From Prevotella sp. (GTDB lineage: Bacteria > Bacteroidota > Bacteroidia > Bacteroidales > Bacteroidaceae): DNA of 64,000 nucleotides. The position numbers were made by a program, and so were the translations under genes. The stretch spans positions 1-64,000 of the forward strand of contig JAFQQY010000007.1 of the NCBI GenBank assembly GCA_017410365.1, read 5' to 3'. Under the pieces are notes generated by a model. The model was not told where the DNA came from and made no database searches. It saw only the letters and a program-made list of their open reading frames with translations. Shown piece after piece: positions 7,616 through 15,141 of this stretch (position 1 is its first letter; every line of letters starts with the position of its first letter).

Positions 7616-7804
7616 TTACTTAACGCTGTCGCACTTTACTGAATCCTGGCAGCATTTTGTTGAATCACCACAGCAAGAATCTTCTACAACTTCAACAGCT
7701 GCAACTGTGTCTGAATCAACTGGAGCACCCTGCTGTGTCTTGTTACCACATGATGCGAATGAAATAGCTGCAACAGCTACGAACATAAATACTAATTTCT
7801 TCAT
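7616..7804 (-). CDS. Small Cys-rich lipoprotein of unknown function (62 aa)
   Basis: The N terminus MKKLVFMFVAVAAISFASC is a lipoprotein signal with a lipobox ending at Cys19. The mature part is only about 44 residues: an acidic stretch, then DSCCGDSTKCCQDSVKC, five cysteines as two CC pairs plus a single Cys. The cysteines could bind metal or form disulfides. It has its own TAACTTTG promoter box, a leader of about 45 bases and a terminator, so it is a single-gene unit. An overlapping plus-strand frame has no such signals and is rejected. Function unknown. Confidence 0.8.
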   Translation of the reverse strand: MKKLVFMFVAVAAISFASCGNKTQQGAPVDSDTVAAVEVVEDSCCGDSTKCCQDSVKCDSVK

Positions 7805-7855
7805 TTCTTTGCTTTTTTAAATCTGTAAAACAATCATTTGTTTATTAAAACGATG

Positions 7856-7863
7856 CAAAGTTA
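7856..7863 (-). promoter_or_regulatory. -7 box for the Cys-rich lipoprotein gene
   Basis: TAACTTTG on the minus strand, 51 bases before the ATG. The rest of 7864-8033 is AT-rich with nothing else recognised. Confidence 0.6.
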
Positions 7864-8033
7864 TACATTTTTTTGCTATGTTGTTCTTTTTTTATGAACT
7901 TTTTTTCTTTTATTTTTGCCTCTTTTTCTTAATGGTTTGAATATCAGTAAGATATGAATTGTTAAAAAACATTCACACTTTGCCATTTAACTATCGTTGT
8001 ATAAATAATTACCCATAATTCCAAAATATTGTG

Positions 8034-8041
8034 TAACTTTG
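8034..8041 (+). promoter_or_regulatory. -7 box of the mtaB promoter (decides the start)
   Basis: TAACTTTG ends one base before an ATG at 8043. Transcription should begin several bases downstream of the box, so that ATG would not be in the mRNA; the in-frame ATG at 8070 is the more likely start. Confidence 0.65.
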
Positions 8042-8069
8042 CATGGTTATATACGAAAATAGGTATTTT

Positions 8070-9434
8070 ATGATAGATACTTCTATATTTCAAGGGAAAA
8101 AGGCATCATATTATACATTAGGATGCAAACTGAATTTTTCAGAGACTTCTACTTTCGGTCGTATGTTGCATGATTTAGGTGTGCGAACAACACAGAAGGG
8201 CGAAGTAGCAGACCTTTGTATTATCAATACTTGTTCTGTTACTGATGTGGCAGATCACAAATGCAGACAGATTATAAATCGTTTGGTCAGAAATAATCCA
8301 GGTGCTTTTGTTGTTGTAACTGGTTGTTATGCGCAGTTGGAACCTGAAAGAATAAGTAAAATAAAAGGTGTCGATCTTGTATTAGGTTCTAATGAGAAAG
8401 CCAGTCTTATGCAGTTCTTGTCTGATGCATGGATAGACAAGGAAAGCAAGAAGGCGGAATCTGGTGACGATAATAATTCGCTACACCGTTACTATACAGT
8501 TAAGACAAAGGATATAAAATCATTTGCTCCTAGTTGCTCGCGAGGTAATCGTACAAGATATTTCCTTAAGGTACAAGACGGATGTGATTATTTCTGTACC
8601 TATTGCACGATTCCATACGCCCGTGGTTTCAGTAGAAATCCAAGTATACAGTCATTGGTTGCTCAAGCAGAGCAAGCATATGCGGAGGGAGGAAAAGAGA
8701 TTGTGCTGACTGGTGTTAATATAGGCGATTTTGGCAAGACAACCGGTGAGAAGTTTATTGATTTGGTAAAAGCGCTTGATGCTGTTGAAGGTATAGAGCG
8801 ATACCGAATAAGTAGTCTTGAGCCAGACCTTCTGTCTGACGAACTGATTGATTATTGTGCATGTAGTCGTGCATTCATGCCGCATTTTCATATACCACTA
8901 CAAAGCGGTAGCGACACGGTCCTTAAATTGATGCATCGCCATTACGACTCACAGCTTTTTGCAGACAAGATAAGGAAGATTAAGCAAGTCATGCCCGATG
9001 CTTTTATCGGTGTTGACGTCATGGTGGGTTGTCGAGGCGAAACTCCAGAATGTTTTGAAGAAACATATCGTTTCCTTGAGTCTCTTGATGTTACTCAGCT
9101 GCATGTTTTCCCTTATTCGGAACGTCCTGGCACTTCTGCGCTGAAGATTCCGTATGTTGTAGACGAAAAGTCTAAAAAGGAACGATGCAAACGTCTGATA
9201 GAACTTTCAGATGCTAAGACAAAGGCGTTTTATGAGCAGCATATTAGCAAGGAGATGGAAGTGCTCTTTGAAAAAGCATCACGAGGAAAGGCTATGCATG
9301 GTTTTACAGCAAACTATATAAGGGTGGAACTGCCAGCATCAGCAGCCAAGGAAGAGTATGACAATCAGATAATGCGAGTGAAGTTGGAGGCATTTAATCA
9401 TGATGGTACAGCATTAAAAGCGGAATTAGTATGA
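8070..9434 (+). CDS. mtaB: tRNA t6A37 methylthiotransferase MtaB
   Basis: Radical SAM enzyme that adds a methylthio group to t6A at tRNA position 37, giving ms2t6A. From the start used here (MIDTSIFQGKKASYYTLGC) the UPF0004 domain has Cys19, Cys55 and Cys86 for one 4Fe-4S cluster; the radical SAM motif CDYFCTYC supplies Cys172, 176 and 179 for the second. A TRAM-like region ends the protein. The pattern YTLGCKLN and EKLINTCSVT-like stretch matches MtaB rather than MiaB or RimO. A longer frame from ATG 8043 exists but begins almost inside the promoter box. It overlaps the next gene by 4 bases (ATGA). Confidence 0.9.
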   Translation: MIDTSIFQGKKASYYTLGCKLNFSETSTFGRMLHDLGVRTTQKGEVADLCIINTCSVTDVADHKCRQIINRLVRNNPGAFVVVTGCYAQLEPERISKIKGVDLVLGSNEKASLMQFLSDAWIDKESKKAESGDDNNSLHRYYTVKTKDIKSFAPSCSRGNRTRYFLKVQDGCDYFCTYCTIPYARGFSRNPSIQSLVAQAEQAYAEGGKEIVLTGVNIGDFGKTTGEKFIDLVKALDAVEGIERYRISSLEPDLLSDELIDYCACSRAFMPHFHIPLQSGSDTVLKLMHRHYDSQLFADKIRKIKQVMPDAFIGVDVMVGCRGETPECFEETYRFLESLDVTQLHVFPYSERPGTSALKIPYVVDEKSKKERCKRLIELSDAKTKAFYEQHISKEMEVLFEKASRGKAMHGFTANYIRVELPASAAKEEYDNQIMRVKLEAFNHDGTALKAELV

Positions 9435-10456
9435 AGGATAAGGTTGCGATAGTAATTTTAAATTGGAATGGCGTTGCCATGATGCGCAAGTATCTGCCAA
9501 CGGTTATAAAGTATTCTGAAGGGGCAACTGTCTATATCGCTGATAATGCTTCAACAGACGATTCTGTGGATTTTATAAAATCAGAATACCCGATGTGTCC
9601 GCTTGTCGTTCTGGAAAAGAATTGGGGATTTGCCGAAGGATATAATATGGCGCTCTCTAAGATTGATGCGGAGTATTATCTTTTGCTGAACTCTGATATA
9701 GAAGTGACAGAAGGGTGGTTGAATCCTTTGATAAGCTTTATGGATTCTAATCCTGATGTGGCTGCTTGCCAGCCTAAACTCATGTCAATATACAATCGTA
9801 ATTGTTTTGAATATGCTGGCGCAAGTGGCGGGTACCTTGATAAATATGGTTATCCTTTCTGTCGCGGTAGGATATTTGAAACGGTAGAAGAGGATAGGGG
9901 ACAATATGATAATGTATCGGATGTTCTTTGGGCAACAGGTGCTGCTTTAATGGTGCGTTCTTCCGATTATAAGGCTGTTGGTGGACTTGACGGCAGATTT
10001 TTCGCTCACAACGAGGAGATTGATATGTGTTGGCGTCTTAGAATTATGGGCAGACGTGTTTGCTGTGTTACTGATAGTGTTGTTTATCATGTGGGTGGTG
10101 GAACATTGCCAAAGAGCAACCCGATGAAGACATATCTTAATTTCCGCAACAATCTGACTATGCTTTATAAATGTTTGCCCGACAACGAATTGAAATCAGT
10201 AATGCGTATGCGTTGTCTGCTTGACTATGTTGCAGCTTTGCAGATGCTTATATTGAAACGAAATGTCGGCGAGTTCAAGGCTGTGATACGTGCAAGGAAG
10301 GATTTCAACAAATGGAAGAATGATTTTGATAAAGACCGTGAGCGTATTCAGAAGTTGAAAATAAACGATGTTGTGCCTGAAAGAATGAACCTATTCCTTT
10401 TGTGGCGATATTATGTGAAGGGACAAAAGACTTTTTGCCAGTTGCAAAAGGGATAA
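9431..10456 (+). CDS. Family 2 glycosyltransferase
   Basis: Cytoplasmic GT-A fold transferase of the dTDP-rhamnosyltransferase-like group. It starts VAIVILNWNG, has ADNASTDDSV for nucleotide binding, LLLNSDIEV as the DxD-equivalent metal site, and a later acidic EEIDMCWRL motif typical of the catalytic base region. 341 aa. It overlaps mtaB by 4 bases, so the two are translationally coupled; a functional tie between tRNA modification and glycosylation is not implied. Donor and acceptor sugars are unknown. Confidence 0.85.
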   Translation: MKDKVAIVILNWNGVAMMRKYLPTVIKYSEGATVYIADNASTDDSVDFIKSEYPMCPLVVLEKNWGFAEGYNMALSKIDAEYYLLLNSDIEVTEGWLNPLISFMDSNPDVAACQPKLMSIYNRNCFEYAGASGGYLDKYGYPFCRGRIFETVEEDRGQYDNVSDVLWATGAALMVRSSDYKAVGGLDGRFFAHNEEIDMCWRLRIMGRRVCCVTDSVVYHVGGGTLPKSNPMKTYLNFRNNLTMLYKCLPDNELKSVMRMRCLLDYVAALQMLILKRNVGEFKAVIRARKDFNKWKNDFDKDRERIQKLKINDVVPERMNLFLLWRYYVKGQKTFCQLQKG

Positions 10457-10480
10457 CAATAAGTTTTTTTTGATATGTAA

Positions 10481-10523
10481 AAAAAGCGTGCCAACTATAT
10501 TGCTTGAATTTGGCACGCTTTTT
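10481..10523. terminator. Bidirectional terminator
   Basis: AAAAAGCGTGCCAA pairs with TTGGCACGCTTTTT around a 15-base loop. A and T runs on both sides let it serve the rightward mtaB-GT operon and the leftward lipoprotein gene, which converge here. Confidence 0.9.
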
Positions 10524-10532
10524 AATTCCTGG

Positions 10533-11957
10533 TTATTTGTTCGGGAATGTTATGGTTGTTATTGGGCGAAGATTGTCGCTTTTTGATGGCCCGAAACTTT
10601 GTGTTGTTAAGTCTGCGGCAAATGCAAATGAACTAATTGTATTTTCGTCTTGTTGATATGAATAGCATGTGTATGTACCTGCACTAATAATAAATGCAAT
10701 TTGTTTTCCGCTATCTAAGTAATCATTGTTAATATCAGAGATGTTATTTTTAATATATTCCAATTCTTCGGCATTTATTAATCTCCAGTTACCAATCTCG
10801 TTAACCTTATATGTTAACAAAACATTATCAATTGCTTGTTTTACTGTTGCTTGATCAGTGTCTGAATATGTTACATTTAGTAGTGTTGTAGACAATAATG
10901 TAACTATCGTAGTATTATCAATCTCATTTACATCATGCTTTAACACATAACAATCCTTATAGAACGTTCCAACAGCCGGTATGTCGCTATTAGTAGTTTC
11001 TCCGCCAGTTGTTTCGTCATCGCCAGTTGTTTCATCATCACCTTCTGTTCCTTCATTTGGGTCCGTAACAGTGCTGCCCGAACTAGAGTTTTCATCAAAT
11101 TCAAATGTAATTGTCTTTTCGCCTGCCCATGTTGCACCAGTTATTGTACCAGTTAGAGTTACGCCAACCTTTGCGGTATATTTGCCTTGAATCTTTATCT
11201 TGTAGTTGGCAATAAACTCGTCAGCGCAGGTATATGAATAACTCTTTGTTCCTTCGGCATTAGTCATCTTTACGCTAATCGTAGCATTACCTGAAGCAGG
11301 CAAAAGATAAATGTTCTCGGTGTTGCTCCATGTCTTTGTAGCATCTTCTTTGGTTAGCGTTATGCTCTGCGCACCGTTATCGCCACTGTAATCGCCATTG
11401 ATGCAGATGTCTTTATAAAGCGGGGCGATGTCTACAGATACGGCTGTCGTAGCAGAAGGAACGTTTTCAATCTTTATTTCCTGCAACTGCATTACTTTGC
11501 GCTCAAAAGCTAGTGTAAGATTGTTTTCCTCTCCGTCTACAAGGGTTACAACATTCTTTGCTGTCATGACATCCGAATGGTTCTTGCCAGATGCCAGTTG
11601 TATGACAGAAGTGGCTGTAGCACCCTCCTTTGATGGAAGAGTATAACTGTCAGATGACGTACCAGCTATAGAATATATAGTATATGTGCCTTCTATGAGA
11701 TTAAGAGATAGTACGTCTTCACTTGTCGCTAGCGTCAAATATTCTACGCATTTATCATTTTCGTCAAATACATATACATTCACAGGGTAACTGATGATGG
11801 CGTCGCCATTGGCATCAGTACCCGTGCGTGTATGTATATTCAATATACTGTTTGCCTCTTTAGCAAAACCTGACTCTTCATTCTCTGGTAATATGTCTTT
11901 AGAACATGATGTAAAGACCAGCATCAATGAAGCTATATAAAGCAAATACTTTTTCAT
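10533..11957 (-). CDS. Fimbrillin-like lipoprotein
   Basis: A lipoprotein signal (MKKYLLYIASLMLVFTSC) puts Cys18 at the mature N terminus. Residues about 35-300 resemble the beta-sandwich pairs of Bacteroidales fimbrillin and fimbrial anchor proteins (HTRTGTDANGD, then YPVNVYVFDENDKCVEYL and the GTYTIYSIAG turn). A Thr/Asp/Glu/Gly linker with near repeats of GDDETT follows at about 305-330, then a C-terminal domain with the NEIGNWRLINAEELEYIKN stretch. Likely surface exposed. It follows the DUF4861 gene by 13 bases, so the two form an operon. Structural subunit or anchor cannot be decided; fimbrial function is inferred from sequence style only. Confidence 0.6.
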   Translation of the reverse strand: MKKYLLYIASLMLVFTSCSKDILPENEESGFAKEANSILNIHTRTGTDANGDAIISYPVNVYVFDENDKCVEYLTLATSEDVLSLNLIEGTYTIYSIAGTSSDSYTLPSKEGATATSVIQLASGKNHSDVMTAKNVVTLVDGEENNLTLAFERKVMQLQEIKIENVPSATTAVSVDIAPLYKDICINGDYSGDNGAQSITLTKEDATKTWSNTENIYLLPASGNATISVKMTNAEGTKSYSYTCADEFIANYKIKIQGKYTAKVGVTLTGTITGATWAGEKTITFEFDENSSSGSTVTDPNEGTEGDDETTGDDETTGGETTNSDIPAVGTFYKDCYVLKHDVNEIDNTTIVTLLSTTLLNVTYSDTDQATVKQAIDNVLLTYKVNEIGNWRLINAEELEYIKNNISDINNDYLDSGKQIAFIISAGTYTCYSYQQDENTISSFAFAADLTTQSFGPSKSDNLRPITTITFPNK

Positions 11958-11970
11958 GGTGTCTAAAAAT

Positions 11971-13197
11971 TTATTTTATAACGACAGGCAATTCCAATTC
12001 CTCTTTCCAAGCATCAAGATACTGAAACCATTCTTTTGATGAATGATAGCCGAAAGATTCGTTGTCAGAACAGAATGTTATGTTATAATGCAATTCATCT
12101 GTAGCATTGCCAATTACGTACGGATAGTTATCCTTGTTGGATGGTTGTTCGCTAATAACATATTTTGCAGGGATATAGATGCCAAGACCAACGGTTTCGC
12201 GCTTATGTCCTGCAGAATCCTTTTCAGATACAGGCCAATCGGTACCCCAGCATCCACGAAGTCCCTTCTTGTTTGAATGCTCAACAGAATTCTTCACGTT
12301 GATTAAACCAGTTACGAATTGATATGTAGGAACCGGCTTGTTGAATTTTATGTCTACAAAACAATCACGTCTGCCTGCATATAGTGTGTAACGTGTTGTC
12401 ATGTCAATCTTTTCTTTGCCAGGATTCATTGTGTTCCATCCCTCATCTATTACTTCAACAATAGTACGGAGAGGACCGCGTGAGACAATGCGAAGTGTTC
12501 TGTGGTCAACGTCCTGCAGCATCTGAGGAGATACTCCATTCCATCCACGCAATGTACCTAAACCTAAAGTCTGGCCAACCCATAGCACATCATCACCAAA
12601 TCCTGCAGCTTTCTGCTCGTTGTCTGGATAAAACTGTGTCTGCTTCAGTTCCAGTCCCTTACGATACTTGCCGTAGATGTCTACAGTCTGGCGGTGATCG
12701 AAATAGATTCTGTATCCAACCATATCGTTCTCAAATGCTGGACCGTGGTGATGAAGCATGTTATACGGATTGGTACCGTTGTCAACTGTCAGGCTGCTGA
12801 TATACAAATCCTGCTTGTTGCTGCTTTTTATCTTCTTGTTTGAAAGCAACATCTCGGCATATACCTGTGGCTTATACTCCTTTTGCTTTCCCTGTTCCAA
12901 AAGCTTTACGTTGAAAGATTGAGATTCTTTCTTTCCCATATCAGTAATGAAGCACAGTTCGTCATATCTTCCATCACCATTCAGGTCATCAAGCTGTGAT
13001 GCAATTTCAGAACCTGCAGAATTTGTTACAACCGCAGCCTTTACATTTATTCCGTACTTGTCGAGATTCAAAACGACTGGTGTTGCCTTGCGTTCAGTTT
13101 TTGATGGGTTGTTTACGCTGATGTTAAAGCTCTTTTGTGCCATTGCTGACGAGCATATAGCCACAATAGCCGCAATAGTTATAAGTCTTTTGTTCAT
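11971..13197 (-). CDS. DUF4861 family exported protein
   Basis: Signal peptide MNKRLITIAAIVAICSSAMA, then a 388-residue periplasmic or secreted domain. Recognisable family features are the repeat-like opening (FNISVNNPSKTER), DDLNGDGRYDELCF, the MLHHHGPAFENDMVGYRIYF block and TLYAGRRDCFVDIKF. DUF4861 proteins are often found in carbohydrate-use loci of Bacteroidota, including pectin loci, and are thought to act on or bind carbohydrates, but no reaction is established here. First gene of a two-gene operon with the fimbrillin-like lipoprotein. Confidence 0.82.
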   Translation of the reverse strand: MNKRLITIAAIVAICSSAMAQKSFNISVNNPSKTERKATPVVLNLDKYGINVKAAVVTNSAGSEIASQLDDLNGDGRYDELCFITDMGKKESQSFNVKLLEQGKQKEYKPQVYAEMLLSNKKIKSSNKQDLYISSLTVDNGTNPYNMLHHHGPAFENDMVGYRIYFDHRQTVDIYGKYRKGLELKQTQFYPDNEQKAAGFGDDVLWVGQTLGLGTLRGWNGVSPQMLQDVDHRTLRIVSRGPLRTIVEVIDEGWNTMNPGKEKIDMTTRYTLYAGRRDCFVDIKFNKPVPTYQFVTGLINVKNSVEHSNKKGLRGCWGTDWPVSEKDSAGHKRETVGLGIYIPAKYVISEQPSNKDNYPYVIGNATDELHYNITFCSDNESFGYHSSKEWFQYLDAWKEELELPVVIK

Positions 13198-13235
13198 AAT
13201 ATTTTATAATGTTTTAGTATTCTTGTTTATACATA

Positions 13236-13243
13236 CAAAGTTA
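13236..13243 (-). promoter_or_regulatory. -7 box for the DUF4861 operon
   Basis: TAACTTTG on the minus strand, about 38 bases upstream of the ATG; no clear -33 box. Confidence 0.6.
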
Positions 13244-13334
13244 CAGAATTAATTTGTATTTGTTTGTTTCTTCTTTTAAATTAGTCGTTTATTCAACTTT
13301 TTTATACTCATTTTTAATTATTTTAGGTTAAAAT

Positions 13335-13365
13335 TTTGAATTTAAAATATATTTTAGTATATTTG
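13335..13365 (+). promoter_or_regulatory. Promoter of gldB
   Basis: TTTG (13335-13338), 19 bases, TATATTTG (13358-13365). Confidence 0.72.
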
Positions 13366-13407
13366 CAATGATTTTTAACAATAATCAATAAATAAAAACA
13401 TTTCCTT

Positions 13408-14196
13408 GTGCGTAAGATTTATTACATATTACTTTCTGTAATGTCGCTTTGTGTTGGTTGCGAATGGCACCTAAAGCAACAGTCAGAGTATTCTACTTAT
13501 GCACTTACGGTTGACCGTTATGACCTTTTGGAGGCTCGTTATCTTTCCAGTTGTGATTATTCTGCATTGCAAGAGATGAATATTGATTATCCAGTGCAGA
13601 CGAATATACTGATTGAAGACCTCTTGGCAATAGGTAAGGCCAGCGACCCGGATGTCAATACGCGTCTCTTGCATTTCTTTCAAGATACTACGTTAAAGGC
13701 CATTATTGAAGAAGTTGGCAGGCAGTATGCAAATATGGACGACATAAACAAGGAACTTAGTGAGGCGTTCATGCGTCTTAAAGCTCTATTGCCGTCATTG
13801 AAGATACCTGTTGTCTATTCTCAAATAGGTGCGTTGAACCAGAGTATTATCGTTAGCGATGGCATGATAGGCATTTGTCTGGATAAATATCTTGGTACAG
13901 ATTTCCCTATTTATTCTGATTTCTATTCAGAAACACAGATTCGGACAATGCGCAGGTCAATGATTGTGCCTGATTGTATGGCGTTTTATTTGCTCAGTTG
14001 TTTCCCTAATCCTGCCGAAGACACTTTGCAGTCGAGCATGAATCTTCACAGGGCAAAGATACATTGGACAGTTAATAAGATTGTCAGGAAAAAGGTTTTC
14101 AGTAATGATGGAGTTGCTGCTGTAGATAAGTTTATGAAGGAAAACAAGAATATCAGTCTTGATGAATTATTGACAGATGCAGAGATTGCAAAATGA
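13408..14196 (+). CDS. gldB: GldB-like lipoprotein
   Basis: A lipoprotein (signal to Cys18 in LCVGC) of 262 aa with the pattern of GldB: alternating helices, the stretch EAFMRLKALLPSLKIPVVYS, IIVSDGMIGICLDKYLGTD, and MRRSMIVPDCMAFYLL. GldB is required for gliding in flavobacteria; in non-gliding Prevotella the homologue is kept, probably with an envelope or T9SS-related role. The start codon is GTG at 13408, preceded by a consensus promoter. The gene converges on the next one with only 2 bases between stop codons and no terminator. Confidence 0.75.
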   Translation: MRKIYYILLSVMSLCVGCEWHLKQQSEYSTYALTVDRYDLLEARYLSSCDYSALQEMNIDYPVQTNILIEDLLAIGKASDPDVNTRLLHFFQDTTLKAIIEEVGRQYANMDDINKELSEAFMRLKALLPSLKIPVVYSQIGALNQSIIVSDGMIGICLDKYLGTDFPIYSDFYSETQIRTMRRSMIVPDCMAFYLLSCFPNPAEDTLQSSMNLHRAKIHWTVNKIVRKKVFSNDGVAAVDKFMKENKNISLDELLTDAEIAK

Positions 14197-14198
14197 TT

Positions 14199-15125
14199 CT
14201 ATTGTATATCTTGGCCTTGATATATGTTTTCTTTTCTAAGCTTGTTCATCAATAAGTTCGTAAACTCATAATTCTTGAGTCCCCAATGTGGAGCAATGAG
14301 AAGTTCTTTTGGCGATTGTGAAACAAATCGCTCAATGACAATGTCCTTTCTTATTAGCTTGATGTATTCGGAAATCAGTTCAATATATTCGTTTGCCGAG
14401 TAAACATGGAATGGATTCCCTTCGTATATCTTTGCCAGCTTCGTGTCGCGTATTATCTGCATCTGATGAATCTTCAGGATATTAATGGGCAATGAAGATA
14501 TTATAGGTGCCTGTCGCAGACTTTCCTTTGCATCTTCGCCCGGCAATCCCAATATGATGTGGCCGCCGGTAATGATGCCCTTGGCAACGGTGCGCTCAAC
14601 AGTATTGCGAACACACTCAAAAGAATGCCCTCTGTTTATTCTTTTTAGTGTCTCGTCGTTGGCTGTTTCTATTCCATATTCAACAATAAGAAATGTTTGC
14701 TTGTTCAACTGTTCCAGATAGTCGAGCAGTTCGTCAGACATGCAATCAGGTCGGGTGCCGATAACTATTCCGACAACATCATCAACGCGAAGCGCCTCAT
14801 CGTATAGTTCTTTTAGTCTTTCTACAGATTCGTAAGTGTTTGTGTATGCCTGGAAATAAGCCAGGTATTTCATGTCTGGATATTTTCTGCTGAAAAATCT
14901 CTTGCCTTCTTCCAACTGCCTTGTTATGCTATCGTTGCTATTGCAGTAAGCCGGATTAAACGTTCGGTTGTCGCAATATATGCATCCCCCGTGTCCAATT
15001 CTTCCGTCACGGTTAGGACAAGAGAAACCTGCATTTACGGAAATCTTCTGCACTCTAAATGGGAACTTGGAACGAATCCAAGTTCCATAATCATTATAAT
15101 GCGATATTTCTGTTGCTCTATCCAT
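14199..15125 (-). CDS. YhcC-type radical SAM protein (TIGR01212 family)
   Basis: The N-terminal cysteines 36, 48 and 51 (SCPNRDG, then GGCIYC) form the extended radical SAM 4Fe-4S motif of this family. Other family marks are YFQAYTNTYE, GTRPDCMSDELLDYL, EYGIETANDETL and the HIILGLPGE loop. Family members are widespread but their substrate is not established. 308 aa. Last gene of a leftward operon with the SLC13 transporter (16-base gap). It ends 2 bases from gldB on the other strand. Confidence 0.87.
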   Translation of the reverse strand: MDRATEISHYNDYGTWIRSKFPFRVQKISVNAGFSCPNRDGRIGHGGCIYCDNRTFNPAYCNSNDSITRQLEEGKRFFSRKYPDMKYLAYFQAYTNTYESVERLKELYDEALRVDDVVGIVIGTRPDCMSDELLDYLEQLNKQTFLIVEYGIETANDETLKRINRGHSFECVRNTVERTVAKGIITGGHIILGLPGEDAKESLRQAPIISSLPINILKIHQMQIIRDTKLAKIYEGNPFHVYSANEYIELISEYIKLIRKDIVIERFVSQSPKELLIAPHWGLKNYEFTNLLMNKLRKENIYQGQDIQ

Positions 15126-15141
15126 TGTAATCAGTTATGCT

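Noticed and set aside
7608-7820. A 70-codon plus-strand frame opposite the Cys-rich lipoprotein
   Set aside because: The minus strand has a signal peptide with lipobox, a promoter box and a terminator; the plus frame has none and is low in complexity.
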